A DNA stretch of 64,000 nucleotides from Bin25 sp965221765 (GCA_965221765.1 OZ244911.1:682001-746000); one strand, 5' to 3'; shown: positions 9,522-19,984, counted from the stretch's first letter. A program made the numbers and translations. The notes: generated from the letters alone by a model not told the origin.

Positions 9522-10002
9522 TCTATGGCTGATGATCCTACTTTTTATCGAATGTCGGAAGTATCCGCCTCGAATCTCCTATGGATACACGGTTTATTGG
9601 CGCTATGAAAACCAATCGGGAGTTCATCTTAGCATAGAAGCCTACAATCTATTGGGTGATCAATTTGAAAAATGGGAAGTTCGGAATCAGGTAACCTCTT
9701 TTTCTCCACCAGTCTATCATGCTGACGGGATCACTCCATTTTTTCTAAGATCAAACACCAATTACATTGCTGATTCTATCGTCGTAAGATTTGAAAACGG
9801 AAAATGTTTGATGTATACAAAACAACTTAACTACGAGGATCGAAATATCTTTGATATCGAACGCTATAATGAGTATGAACAAGTGGTTATTAAAAACCCC
9901 AGTCCTGGAGGGCCATACTACAAAAACGGACCCATGATGATCCTCACTTGGACCTTCACACCCGAAGATGTGGCACAAGCTGTTGATTGTGATATGCTTT
10001 GA
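9499..10002 (+). CDS. Small lipoprotein
   Basis: The ATG at 9499 gives MRYFLIGSLWLMILLFIEC, a lipoprotein signal with Cys at 19; the 167-residue product overlaps the end of the preceding metalloprotease-like gene by 23 bp, which indicates translational coupling. The mature part starts RKYPPRISYGYTVYWRYENQSG and resembles a small immunoglobulin-like or beta-sandwich domain (SIEAYNLLG, SIVVRFENGK). Its C-terminus has MILTWTFTPEDVAQA. I do not recognise the family. The context, a run of lipoproteins beside predicted proteases, suggests an envelope protein working with the upstream product. An internal Cys-rich motif is absent. Confidence 0.65.
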   Translation: MRYFLIGSLWLMILLFIECRKYPPRISYGYTVYWRYENQSGVHLSIEAYNLLGDQFEKWEVRNQVTSFSPPVYHADGITPFFLRSNTNYIADSIVVRFENGKCLMYTKQLNYEDRNIFDIERYNEYEQVVIKNPSPGGPYYKNGPMMILTWTFTPEDVAQAVDCDML

Positions 10003-10374
10003 AATAAAAATAGGGTAATGATCGCTATCCCTTCAATGGCTTTATTTAAGCCATCCTTTTGGTAAAAAAGTTCAATCTCTCAAGAATGTTATTGGCATTT
10101 CATTAAATCCAAGGTTCTATCACGATTGATGTGGATGTCGGACATACTACATAAAGAAAAAGTTTTCGGTAAGAGAACAAAATCTTTTGAAGTTATTACC
10201 TTAGAGCAAGGAAAAGTCTATTTCAAATGGCGTTAGATTGACGGATAAACTGAAACAAAGTTTATTGCGTATTTAATTTGACAAGACTTTTATAGAAGAT
10301 TAACTACCCAATGATGATTTTCAACAAACTGTTGAATTACATTTGTTCCCCCATTAAATGACCCTAAATGCATT
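10003..10374 (+). other. Intergenic upstream of mod, putative promoter
   Basis: About 370 bp without a convincing gene. A TACATTTG at 10338-10345 matches the Bacteroidota -7 box TAnnTTTG and lies 29 bp before the mod start; no good TTG -33 element is seen at the usual distance. The rest has stops in all frames and may include a degraded short gene. Confidence 0.35.
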
Positions 10375-12545
10375 ATGCCAAAACTTTCAGATAAAGAAAA
10401 ACGAGAACTCATAGAATATTTGAAATCTGATCAACCGATTCCTGATAAATATCGCTTTGTATTATTTGACTCTAAACAACAAGTTGAATTATTATGGAAT
10501 GGAAAATCTAATCAGGTGACCGATGTTGTCCTACCTTTTCAAACCATTGAACAAATTGATGAACCGAGGTCTGAAAAATCTAGTTATTTCATTGATGCTT
10601 TATTCGATAACACCGGTCGACAGACCAAAGGTTGGGCCAATAAATTAATCTATGGAAACAACAAATACATCCTTTCTTCTCTGAAAAATGGACCTCTCCG
10701 TAAGGAAATAGAAGACAATGGAGGCATCAAACTGATTTATATCGACCCTCCCTTCGATGTGGGGGCTGATTTCCATTTAAACATAAAAATGGGGGGGGGG
10801 CTGGCCAAATCTAACTACGAAAAAAGCCCTAATATACTTGAACAAATAGCCTACCGAGATACGTGGGGAGATGGTCAAAATTCATATCTCTCTATGATGT
10901 ATGAACGGTTGGTTTTGATGAGAGATTTACTCTCTGAAGATGGATCAATTTATGTTCATTGCGATTGGAGAGTTAATTCACTACTGCGTCTTGTTTTGGA
11001 TGAGGTATTTGGGAAACATAATTTTAGAAATGAGATTATTTGGCATTATGGTAAGATGGCTAATTCAGAAAAAAACTTTTCTTTTAATCATGACACCATT
11101 TTTAGATATTCAAAAACTGATAATTTCTATTTCAAACCAATAAAAGGTGGAGAGTCTGAATATAAAGAACGATATAAGAGATATTTGAGGGATAATAAAA
11201 TTTTTTGGAAAGATGTTAAACATTCAACAGACAAACTGATTCTCAAGAGGAAACGAAAAGTAGAAAAAGAATTAAAAAAAGTGGTTAATGATAATACCAT
11301 ATTCTTTGACTTCAATAAAGAATTCAAATTACAATCAGATGTTATTTATGTGTCAATCATCAAGGGAAATGCAGAAGAAAGGACTGATTACCCTACTCAA
11401 AAACCAAAAAAGTTGCTAGAACGAATAATCAAGGCATCTTCAAACCAAGGAGATATCGTCTGTGATTTTTTTGGAGGAAGTGGGACCACTGCGGCTGTTA
11501 GTGAAAAACTCAATCGAAAATGGATTTGTGCTGATCTTGGAAAATTTGCCATTCATACCACTAGAAAACGAATCATCGAAGTTCAAAGAGATAGTAAGAG
11601 TAAAGGGTCTCCTTATCGCCCTTTTGAATTATTAAACCTTGGAAAGTATCACCGGGAGTATTTTATTTATGACTCGAATGAGCACTCGAAATTAGACCAA
11701 ATCAAAAGGCTTGAAAAAGAAAAGCAGTTCGAGAAACTAGTGCTTCAAGCTTACCAAGCTCAACCCATTCAAAACTTCCGAACATTCAGTGGAAAGAAAA
11801 ATCTTCGAATGGTTTCGATTGGTCCCGTAAACCAACCAGTCGATTGCAAGTAGAAGAAATCATCAATGAATGCATTACCCACAAAATCACCAAAGTCGAT
11901 TTACTCGCTTTTGAATATGAAATGGGACTTTTTCCTAGCATCCGTGAAGACGCTTCTGAAATGGGTGTTGACATAGATTTTTTAAAAATCCCCAATCACA
12001 TCTTTGATAAACGAACTGTTCAGAAAAAAGAAGTGCAATTCTATGATGTTTCATACATAGAAGTCAAACCAATTATAAAAGAAAAGATGCTTTCAATCCA
12101 GTTATCCGATTTCAAAACATTTCATAATCTCGATAATTTAGAAAAAGTTTCAAAATCTTTACGCCCTGGAAAAAACAAAGTCATTGTTGTGGAAGGGAAC
12201 CTAATCCAGGTGTCAAAAGATAAATCTGGTAATATTCATCAAAACGTGTTGACTCAAAAATGGGTCGATTGGATTGATTACTGGAGTGTCGACTTTGATT
12301 TTGAAAATAGAAAAGAACTCATTCGAGTAAAAAACGAAAAAAACAGTGATTATAAACAAAAATGGACTGGAAATTATATTTTCGATAATGAATGGCAATC
12401 CTTTAGAACAAAATCCAATCCCAAACTTGAATTAACAACAACTCCGCCTCGTACAATTAAAAAAGCCACTGCAAAAGTGGCTGTTAAAGTAGTAGACATC
12501 TTTGGTAATGATACCATGAAAGTCATCCATATCAGAATGAAATAA
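10375..12545 (+). pseudogene. mod: Type III restriction-modification Mod subunit, frameshifted
   Basis: Mod supplies target recognition and N6-adenine methylation for a type III system. The first frame (10375-11853, 492 codons) holds the catalytic DPPF motif in LIYIDPPFDVGADF (residues 124-127), EQIAYRDTWGDG, and the AdoMet motif DFFGGSGTTAA (about residue 366). That is the beta-class order, DPPY-type motif first. The variable target-recognition region lies between them. The frame stops at 11851 as QPVDCK; adding one base near 11840 gives QPVRLQVEEIINECI and continues through the conserved C-terminal half (LLAFEYEMGLFP, VSYIEVKP, WIDYWSVDFDFENRKE, VVDIFGNDTMKV) to 12545. A G10 tract at 10791-10800 sits between the two motifs and is in frame at this length. 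The res gene begins 2 bp later. Confidence 0.9.
10791..10800. repeat. G10 homopolymer inside mod
   Basis: Ten G in a row encode a Met-Gly-Gly-Gly stretch (KIKMGGGLAK) 14 codons after the DPPF motif. At ten bases the frame is open; gain or loss of one G would truncate the methyltransferase within a few dozen codons. Such tracts drive slipped-strand ON/OFF switching of type III mod genes in host-adapted bacteria. Confidence 0.9.
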
Positions 12546-12546
12546 C

Positions 12547-15217
12547 ATGGGACTACCAAAAACTTTCCTTCTTCACCATACAGCATTCTCCGTTCTTCTC
12601 AAAGATGGACTCCTAATAAAGATGATGCTGACCAAAAGAAATCCTTAGCTCCTCTTGTTGAACAAGTGCGACAAGAAGTTGAGTTATGGCGTAACAACGG
12701 CTACCCAGGTCTTTCTAGAACAACCAATGCATTATTGGAATATTGGTTTGAAACACTACACTTTCTTTCTGATGGAAGCCAGTTCCAATATTTCTTTTCG
12801 CAAAGAGAATCTGTTGAATCCATTATCTATATCTATGAAATCAAAAAATTTAGAAAACCTCTTGATCTGCTTTATTTTGATCATACAGGTTCTCTTACTC
12901 CCAACCTCTTCAAGGAAACATGGTTGAGACTGGTTTGCAAACAAGCCACAGGCACCGGCAAAACCAAAGTGCTTTCTCTATTGATCACATGGTGCTATTT
13001 TCATAAAAATATGAGGCCCATTCTAAACTATCAACCAATTTTCTACTGATAACGCCTAATATCATTGTCTTGGACAGAATAAGAAGTGATTTTGAGGGAT
13101 TAAATATCTTCTCTCAAGACCCATTAATTCCAAAAGATGGCTTTTATGGGAAAAATTGGAAAACTGATTTTCGAATCACACTACACATTCAAGACGATTT
13201 AAAACCCAAAAGTCCGGATGGTAATATTTTCTTATCCAACATCCATAGGGTTTATGAAAAAACAGATGCAGAACCTTCTTTTGATGATGATAATGTAACC
13301 GATTACTTTATCGGTCCAAAACCCGTTTCAAAAATGATCGAGTCCAAGTATAATTTGAGTGAACTAGTTCGAGGGATTGATGATTTAGTGATTCTCAATG
13401 ATGAGGCCCATCATATTCATGATTCGAAACTCTCATGGTTTTCTTCTATTCAAGACATACACCATAATCTATTACAAAAAGAGAAAGGCTTATCGCTGCA
13501 AATAGATGTTACGGCAACACCCAAAAAGCCCGATGGGAGCGTGTTTCCTCATGTGATTTCAGATTATCCTCTAGTCGAAGCGATTGCTCAAGGGGTTGTC
13601 AAAGCTCCCATGATTCCCAATGAAGAATCTCGAGCAGTATTAAAAATAGAAAATACGGGAGATTTTGCTGGAGATCATGCAAGTTTTCTACAGCTGGGAG
13701 TCGTTGAATGGCAAAAAGCATTTGAATCTCATCAAGAAAAAAATAAAAAAGCGGTTTTGTTTGTGATGGTTGATGAAACCAAAAACTGTGAAAAAGTAAA
13801 GAATTATCTTGAATTGCGATACAAAGAGTTAACAGGAAAAGTTTTTATCATTCATACCAAAAAAGATGGTACCTTCTATGAGTCCTCAACATCAAAAAAA
13901 GAAACAGAATTAAAAAAACTAAGACGGATCGCCAATGAGATTGACAAAAACTCCAATCAATACACCGTCATTGTTTCTGTTCTCATGTTGAAAGAAGGAT
14001 GGGATGTTAAAAATGTAACGACCATTGTTGGATTAAGGGCTTATACTAGTAAATCTAAAATACTGCCAGAACAAACCTTGGGCCGAGGGCTTCGAAGAAT
14101 GTACTTTGGAGACGTCTCTGTTAAAGAAAATCTTTCAGTTATTGGTACCCCCAATTTTATTGAATTTGTCAATCAAATCAAGCATGATGGGGTCATTTTA
14201 AGAGAAAAAGAAATGGGGAAACCCAAGGCCAAGCCCTTGATGATAAACGTTGATGATGATAATCCGTTGAAAAAAAATTCTGATTTAGATATTAGTATTC
14301 CAATACTCAATGGTCGCATTCAACTACTATATCAAAGTCTAAAATATCTTGAATTAGAATCCATTAATATAGAATCAAAAGACTTAAAAAGCTTCAAGGA
14401 CGAAAAAGCCATTGAGGTCTGTTTTAAGAATTTTATTGAAGAAACCGATTCTCATTATTCTAAACTGCCAAAAGATTTCAAAATCGACGCGCACCATATT
14501 TTAACTTATTTGACCAATGAAATTTCAACCCATGTGCACCTTGTTGGAGAAAAGGCTCATTTGTATGAAAAAATCAAGCTTTTTATTTCTAAAAAATTAT
14601 TTGGTCATACGGTAAAACTTGACGAATATGTTATTCTCAGAAATATTTTAAGACCGGGTATTATCACAGAATTATTAAACGCTTTTAAAAAAGCCATCGT
14701 TGAACTTATGGCCAGAAGAGCAAAATCTTCTCAAATCACCAATACCATTACCCTTTCTGAAAAAAGACATTTCATGGTACATAACGCTAAAAAATACAAA
14801 CCCACCAAATGCGTGTTTAATTACGTGGTTGGCGATTCTCATTTTGAAATTGACTTTGCTACATTTTTAGATAAAGCCCCCGATGTTGTCTCCTTTACCA
14901 AGTGTTTTAAAAACCTGAATTTTAAACTAGAATATGTTGACTTTGATGGGAAGATCGTCGATTATTATCCAGATTTTGTGATTAAACTAAAATCAGGAGA
15001 AATCTATGTTGTCGAAACCAAGGGCGATTATTTTATTGATAATAACACCGATATAAAAAGGAATCGATTGAAATTTTGGTGTACGGACGCTTCGAACCTG
15101 ACCAACACCCCATGGAAAGAAGCCTTCATTCGCTCTAGTCTATGGGAAACCTATAAGTCCCAACTATCCACATTTGAAGAGGTGCTACGTCTAACAAGTA
15201 AAGACGCCACTACGTAA
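12547..15217 (+). pseudogene. res: Type III restriction-modification Res subunit, two frameshifts
   Basis: Res is the helicase-nuclease subunit. From the ATG at 12547 the frame fails at the A5 run 12558-12562; one extra A gives MGLPKNF then SPYSILRSSQRWTP, SLAPLVEQVRQEVELWRNNGYPG. A second break near 13011 separates the Walker A motif ATGTGKTKVLSLL from the rest; joining gives STNFLLITPNIIVLDRI. The long remaining frame (13070-15217) has the DEAH box (LNDEAHHIHD), TATPKKPDG, helicase motif VI (LGRGLRRM) and a C-terminal PD-(D/E)xK nuclease with YYPDFVIKL and VVETKG. All motor and nuclease residues survive, so inactivation is recent, a sequencing artefact, or switchable. It overlaps nothing and follows mod by 1-2 bp, so one transcript is expected. 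Confidence 0.9.
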
Positions 15218-15273
15218 GGATACTGTCGGAGATTAGATCATCATCCTATATTTCTGTATTTTCTACTGACAAA

Positions 15274-15306
15274 TTGTCGGTTATTGCGTATTGATGACTA
15301 ACTTTG
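15274..15306 (+). promoter_or_regulatory. Putative Bacteroidota-type promoter for the miaB-groEL block
   Basis: TTG at 15274-15276 (within aattgtcgg) and TAACTTTG at 15299-15306 are separated by 22 bp, matching the TTG / TAnnTTTG pattern of the primary sigma factor in this phylum. The start codon of miaB lies about 78 bp downstream. It is the best -33/-7 pair I found in the window. Confidence 0.5.
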
Positions 15307-15383
15307 CATTCTTAAAAACCTCAGATGGAGAAAAAGATTCAAACACATCATGATATTCATATCTATATTTTGTAAACAATACG

Positions 15384-16826
15384 ATGCTTCAAAATTTAAA
15401 TGATATGTCGGAAATGGCAGAGTGTCTAATCGAAAAAAACAAGAAAATGAAGTCTGCTTATATAGAAACTTATGGTTGTCAGATGAATTTTGCTGACTCC
15501 GAGGTTGTGGCTTCTGTACTGCAAAAATCAGGATATCAGATGTGTCAACAACCCCATGAGGCTGATTTGATTCTTTTAAATACTTGTTCCATCCGAGAAA
15601 AAGCAGAGTTGCGAATTAGAAATCGCCTTTCGGCATTGAAATTTTATCAAAAGCAAAACCCTCAACTAAAAATTGGTGTTCTTGGGTGTATGGCCGAACG
15701 GTTAAAACATCAATTTTTGGAAGAAGAAAAAATGGTTGATTTAGTGGTGGGGCCTGATGCTTATAGAGATTTACCTCATCTTTTATATGAAGTTGAAAAC
15801 CATCGAGAAGCCGTCAATGTATTACTTTCCAAAGAAGAAACTTATGGAGGCATCGCTCCCGTACGATTGAATTCAAATGGGGTTAGTGCTTTTGTTTCGA
15901 TAACAAGAGGATGTGATAACATGTGTACCTTTTGCGTTGTTCCATTTACTAGAGGGCGAGAACGGAGCCGTCAACCCCAAAGTATTCTTTCAGAAATTGA
16001 ATCCCTAGCCAAACAAGGCTATCAAGAAATTACTTTGCTGGGGCAAAATGTTGATAGTTATATTTGGTATGGCGGAGGACTAAAAAAAGATTTTCATAAA
16101 GCAACTGCTATACAAAAGAAAACCGCCATATCTTTTGATCAATTACTGTCTTTGGTAGCGAAATCTTTTCCTCATCTCCGAATTCGTTTTACCACCTCCA
16201 ATCCTCAAGATATGACGCTAGATGTGCTACATACGATTGCTGAATATGAGAATATTTGCAAACACATCCATCTGCCCGTTCAATCCGGAAGCGACCGTAT
16301 CTTAAAATTGATGAATCGACAACATACTCGGGAAGATTACCTTCAGTTGATTGATTCTATTCGCACGATTCTTCCTGATTGTAGCATTTCTCATGATATG
16401 ATCAGTGGTTTTCCGACCGAAACCCTCCAAGATCATCGAGATACCTTGACCTTGATGGGCGATATAAAATATGATTATGGTTTTATGTTTGTCTATTCCG
16501 AGCGACCCAACACCATGGCGGCTAGAAAATTAAAAGATGACCTACCGCTTGAAGAAAAGAAAAGACGACTAAATGAAATTATTGAACTACAGCAACAGCA
16601 CAGTCACTATCGAACCAAGCAAATGATTGGAAAAACATGCCAAGTGCTCATAGAAAAAACCTCAAAAAAATCAGACCACTATTGGAGTGGCCGAACATCC
16701 CAAAATACTGTCGTTGTCTTTCCAAAAGGGAATCAAAAAATAGGTGATTTGGTAGATATTAAAATTGAACATGCGACGCCAACCACTTTATTGGGGATTG
16801 AACTAAAATATGCAAAAGCCCTTTAG
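15384..16826 (+). CDS. miaB: tRNA-2-methylthio-N6-dimethylallyladenosine synthase
   Basis: MiaB is a radical-SAM methylthiotransferase that adds a thiomethyl group to i6A37 of tRNAs reading UNN codons. The 480-residue protein has all three parts: an N-terminal UPF0004 domain with its three cluster cysteines (YGCQMNFADSE, NTCSIREKAE, LGCMAERL), the radical-SAM triad in TRGCDNMCTFCVVPFTRG, and a C-terminal TRAM RNA-binding domain (about residues 410-475, ending VDIKIEHATPTTLLG). The first 20 or so residues are variable; ATG 15405 and 15447 are other possible starts. It is followed 6 bp later by the sigma-54-type regulator gene, an arrangement conserved in Bacteroidota. The gene is intact. Confidence 0.96.
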   Translation: MLQNLNDMSEMAECLIEKNKKMKSAYIETYGCQMNFADSEVVASVLQKSGYQMCQQPHEADLILLNTCSIREKAELRIRNRLSALKFYQKQNPQLKIGVLGCMAERLKHQFLEEEKMVDLVVGPDAYRDLPHLLYEVENHREAVNVLLSKEETYGGIAPVRLNSNGVSAFVSITRGCDNMCTFCVVPFTRGRERSRQPQSILSEIESLAKQGYQEITLLGQNVDSYIWYGGGLKKDFHKATAIQKKTAISFDQLLSLVAKSFPHLRIRFTTSNPQDMTLDVLHTIAEYENICKHIHLPVQSGSDRILKLMNRQHTREDYLQLIDSIRTILPDCSISHDMISGFPTETLQDHRDTLTLMGDIKYDYGFMFVYSERPNTMAARKLKDDLPLEEKKRRLNEIIELQQQHSHYRTKQMIGKTCQVLIEKTSKKSDHYWSGRTSQNTVVVFPKGNQKIGDLVDIKIEHATPTTLLGIELKYAKAL

Positions 16827-16832
16827 AAACGA

Positions 16833-18107
16833 ATGAGTATTCCGATTCAAAACATCAAGCAACGCTTCGAAATCATTGGGAATGATCCACGATTAATTGT
16901 GGCAATTGAAACGGCCTATAAAATTGCTGCTTCTGATATTTCTGCTCTCATCGTTGGAGAAAGTGGTGTTGGGAAAGAAAGTATTCCTAAAATAATTCAT
17001 CAATACTCCCATCGTAAACACGCTAAATATATTGCTGTAAACTGTGGGGCGATTCCTGAAGGGACCATTGATAGTGAACTATTTGGCCATGAAAAAGGGG
17101 CTTTTACTGGAGCGACACAAGCTCGAGCCGGCTATTTTGAAGTAGCTGATAAAGGGACACTATTTCTCGATGAAGTGGGCGAATTGCCCCTATCGACTCA
17201 AGTACGACTATTAAGAGTCCTTGAATCTGGAGAGTTTATCCGGGTAGGGTCTTCTAAAGTTCAAAAATCCGATATTCGCATCATTGCCGCTACCAATGTC
17301 GACATTCAGAAAGCTCTTGATACCAAAAAATTTCGAGAAGATCTGTATTACCGATTGTGCAGTGTGCAAATTTTTCTACCGCCCCTAAGAGAACGAGGGG
17401 ACGATATTTATTTATTGTTTCGAAAGTTTGCTTCTGAATTTGGCACCAAATACCGTCGCCCCAATATACAATTGGATGAAAACGCCAAAAAAATCATACT
17501 CAATCATCGTTGGAAAGGGAATATTCGGGAACTAAGAAACATTGTCGAGCAACTTTCAGTACTCGAAATGGATCCCATCATTTCAGAACAAACTCTAAAA
17601 ACCAATGTACCCAATATGGCAGGACGCCTTCCAATGGTTCTTTCCCAAAGCAGCTCTGAGGAGCAGCCTTTTGCCGATCGAGAAGTATTGTACAAACTCT
17701 TATTCGATATGAAACGAGAACTGAATGATTTGAGAGGTTTGGTTTTGGAAATATTAAATCAAAAAGATTCTTCTATCAAACTAGAAGGTAAAGAATCGAT
17801 TGTCAAAAGACTTTTTGGAAACGAGTCCAATGAAAAAAGAGAACTTTCTAAATCAGAAAATATGACATATCCCACTGAGAGAGAAATTAAAACCATTGAA
17901 CCCGATCAAAATGAATATCGATTTGTAGAAGAATTAGAAGACCAACCCGTGTCTCTTCAAGAAAAGGAAATTGAAATGATTAAAAGCGCACTTTCGCGTA
18001 GTAATGGCAAGCGTCGACTAGCGGCCCAAGAACTTGGCATTTCTGAAAGAACACTCTACCGTAAAATCAAAAGCTATAATCTAAGTCACGATGAACTTAT
18101 TGACTAA
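16833..18107 (+). CDS. Sigma-54-type AAA+ transcription activator with Fis HTH
   Basis: The 424-residue protein lacks a receiver or PAS domain and begins directly with a short lead and the AAA+ domain. It carries Walker A as GESGVGKES, the sigma-54 contact loop in FGHEKGAFTGAT, Walker B as GTLFLDEVGE, and the arginine region YYRLCSVQIFLPPLRER. An acidic, low-complexity linker (about residues 285-375) precedes a C-terminal Fis-type helix-turn-helix (KSALSRSNGKRRLAAQELGISERTLYRKI). In Bacteroidota this gene regularly sits between miaB and lptE. Its targets are unknown. Without a sensor domain, activity must be controlled by level or by partners. The stop overlaps the start of lptE by 17 bp, so the genes are translationally coupled. 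Confidence 0.9.
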   Translation: MSIPIQNIKQRFEIIGNDPRLIVAIETAYKIAASDISALIVGESGVGKESIPKIIHQYSHRKHAKYIAVNCGAIPEGTIDSELFGHEKGAFTGATQARAGYFEVADKGTLFLDEVGELPLSTQVRLLRVLESGEFIRVGSSKVQKSDIRIIAATNVDIQKALDTKKFREDLYYRLCSVQIFLPPLRERGDDIYLLFRKFASEFGTKYRRPNIQLDENAKKIILNHRWKGNIRELRNIVEQLSVLEMDPIISEQTLKTNVPNMAGRLPMVLSQSSSEEQPFADREVLYKLLFDMKRELNDLRGLVLEILNQKDSSIKLEGKESIVKRLFGNESNEKRELSKSENMTYPTEREIKTIEPDQNEYRFVEELEDQPVSLQEKEIEMIKSALSRSNGKRRLAAQELGISERTLYRKIKSYNLSHDELID

Positions 18108-18621
18108 GCCCCTTACTTTTGTCTTTTTCTGTTCTTGGGGACTCATGACTGTAACGTGTGGTATTTATAGTTTTACTGGGGCTTCTATTCCTCCAGGAAC
18201 TAGTACTTTTCAAGTAGATTTTTTTGAAAATCAAGCGGGAAATCGACCCGGTTCGACCGTTGAGCCCGGTTTAGATCAAGATTTTACGGTGGCACTACAA
18301 GACATCATCAATAATCAATCGACACTTGATTTAGTCACTCGAAATGGAGACTTGATTTATCAAGGTGAGATTATAGAATACAGCGTGACACCCATGTCGG
18401 CTACGGCTGAAATTACAGCGTCTCAAAACCGATTAAAAATGCGGGTGGACTTTCGATTCATCAATACCAAAAATGAAGAAGACGATTTTGAGAAATCCTA
18501 CCAATTTCATTATGACTATCCAGCAGAATTACAAGTTTTCGATATTCGGGAGGAAGCCCATGAGGCGATTTTTGAACGAATCACTCAGGATATTTTTAAT
18601 GATACCCTTGCCAAATGGTAA
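18091..18621 (+). CDS. lptE: LPS-assembly lipoprotein LptE
   Basis: LptE plugs the LptD barrel and helps insert lipopolysaccharide in the outer membrane. The 176-residue product has an N-terminal hydrophobic leader followed by a lipobox-like TVTCGIYSFTGASIPPG; the GIYSFTG text after the Cys is characteristic of the Bacteroidota LptE family. The remainder is a compact alpha/beta domain with QDFTVALQDIINNQSTLDLV and GDLIYQGEIIEYSVTP, equivalent to the LptE fold core. The start overlaps the regulator gene by 17 bp and its end overlaps the next gene by 7 bp, so all three form one coupled operon. Identification rests on family text plus the conserved position before secG. Confidence 0.88.
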   Translation: MNLLTKPLTFVFFCSWGLMTVTCGIYSFTGASIPPGTSTFQVDFFENQAGNRPGSTVEPGLDQDFTVALQDIINNQSTLDLVTRNGDLIYQGEIIEYSVTPMSATAEITASQNRLKMRVDFRFINTKNEEDDFEKSYQFHYDYPAELQVFDIREEAHEAIFERITQDIFNDTLAKW

Positions 18622-19178
18622 ATCAGTTCACATCTCTCTTTGGATTTGAAAATCTCAAGATCGATGAAATAAAATCAACCCTTGATTCTATTATTTCCAA
18701 GCATCCCTATTTTCATTTAGCCCAATTATACCGTCTTCAATTATATAAACAGACATCTTCCAATCAAAAATATTTATCTCAAGTGGCTGTTAATACCTAT
18801 CAAAGACGCTTATTAAAACATAGCTTAGAACAATCATCAACTGAAGAAAAACCACCAACGACTTCGATTAAAAAAGAATCGGTACCATCAAAAACCATCG
18901 ATGAATTAACCCCTATTCCTAATTCGGCCAAAGTGATTCGACCCCACCCAATTTCATCTGTTTATGGTAAAGATGATTTGTCCAAAAACCGATTGGTTCA
19001 GACCAATGAAGTTTATACCGAAACATTGGCTGAACTCTATTTAAAGCAATACCAATACCAAAAAGCCATTGAAGTATTGTCATTTTTAAAGTCGACTGAT
19101 TCAAAAAAAAGTGATTATTTTGCACGCCGAATCAAGGAAGTTCAAAAGCAACAAAAGGAATCAAAACCTAATAGTTAG
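18615..19178 (+). CDS. Conserved Bacteroidota protein between lptE and secG, TPR-like C-terminus
   Basis: The 187-residue protein begins MVNQFTSLFGFENLKIDEIKSTLDSIISKHPYFHLAQLYRLQLYKQ, a helical segment resembling half-TPR repeats. A Pro/Ser/Thr/Lys-rich linker follows (about residues 75-125), then TETLAELYLKQYQYQKAIEVLSFLKS, a recognisable tetratricopeptide unit. No signal peptide or membrane segment is seen, so it is probably cytoplasmic. The gene has the same position and design in many Bacteroidota genomes but no assigned function. It overlaps lptE by 7 bp and precedes secG by 11 bp. A role in envelope assembly or secretion is inferred only from context. Confidence 0.75.
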   Translation: MVNQFTSLFGFENLKIDEIKSTLDSIISKHPYFHLAQLYRLQLYKQTSSNQKYLSQVAVNTYQRRLLKHSLEQSSTEEKPPTTSIKKESVPSKTIDELTPIPNSAKVIRPHPISSVYGKDDLSKNRLVQTNEVYTETLAELYLKQYQYQKAIEVLSFLKSTDSKKSDYFARRIKEVQKQQKESKPNS

Positions 19179-19189
19179 TTCTTAGACAG

Positions 19190-19561
19190 ATGTTTACCAT
19201 TTTCATTGTTCTGATTGTTCTTATTTGTCTTTTATTGATTTTAGTGATCATGGTACAAAACCCAAAAGGCGGCGGATTATCGTCTGCGTTTGGAGGAGGC
19301 GGTACCCAACAATTAGGGGGCGTCCAAAAGACCACAGATTTTTTAGACCGTAGTACTTGGGTATTGGCCGTTTTCTTGCTAGTTCTTATCCTAATGTCTA
19401 ATGTCACCTTAACTCGCCAAGGAGATGCAGATTCTATTCTTTTAGATAATACCCTCCCTGCTGAAGAAGTGATTCCTGAAATCCTACCAGAACAAGAACC
19501 GACTCCAGTCGAAGATTTACCTGAACTTCCTGAAGAACTGCCTCCTCCCGCTCTAGAGTAG
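19190..19561 (+). CDS. secG: Preprotein translocase subunit SecG
   Basis: SecG is the small, non-essential partner of SecYE in the inner membrane. The 123-residue product has two membrane segments (about residues 1-22 and 57-77) joined by the conserved cytoplasmic loop MVQNPKGGGLSSAFGGGG, with DFLDRSTWVLA before the second segment. The family is usually 75-120 residues; the extra C-terminal tail here is acidic and proline-rich (EEVIPEILPEQEP, ending PPPALE), a feature common in Bacteroidota SecG. It follows the TPR-like gene by 11 bp and precedes groES by 127 bp, where a separate promoter is likely. Confidence 0.93.
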   Translation: MFTIFIVLIVLICLLLILVIMVQNPKGGGLSSAFGGGGTQQLGGVQKTTDFLDRSTWVLAVFLLVLILMSNVTLTRQGDADSILLDNTLPAEEVIPEILPEQEPTPVEDLPELPEELPPPALE

Positions 19562-19688
19562 CCCCTAGTTGTCTACGTGTATGACACAATGTCACCACAT
19601 GAGGTGCCATTTAGGGAAAATAAACCCATTGGCATAGTTTATGAATGGTAATCTGCGATATTAATCTTATTTAAAATATACTAAAACT

Positions 19689-19967
19689 ATGAGTGAATTA
19701 AGTATCAAACCTCTTGCAGACAGAGTTCTTATCGAACCTGCTGCGGCTGAGGAAAAAACAGCATCAGGATTAATTATTCCGGATACTGCTAAGGAAAAAC
19801 CACAAAAAGGAACTGTTGTTGCAACAGGACCTGGAACCAAAGAAAATCCTATCACCGTCAAAGTGGGACAAACCGTTGTTTATGGTAAATACTCAGGCAC
19901 TGAATTACCCCACAACGGTGTGGATTATCTAATCATGAAAGAAAGCGATATACTCGCAATTATTTAA
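19689..19967 (+). CDS. groS: Co-chaperonin GroES
   Basis: The 92-residue product is the normal size for the heptameric lid of GroEL. It starts MSELSIKPLADRVLIEPAAAEEKTASG and keeps the mobile loop (KTASGLIIPDTAKEKPQKG), whose IIP tripeptide binds GroEL, then GTVVATGPGTK and the final beta strand DYLIMKESDILAII. No CIRCE-type inverted repeat was seen in the 127-bp gap upstream. groEL follows 17 bp later, so the pair is one operon. Intact. Confidence 0.98.
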   Translation: MSELSIKPLADRVLIEPAAAEEKTASGLIIPDTAKEKPQKGTVVATGPGTKENPITVKVGQTVVYGKYSGTELPHNGVDYLIMKESDILAII

Positions 19968-19984
19968 TTTTTAAATTTTAAAAA

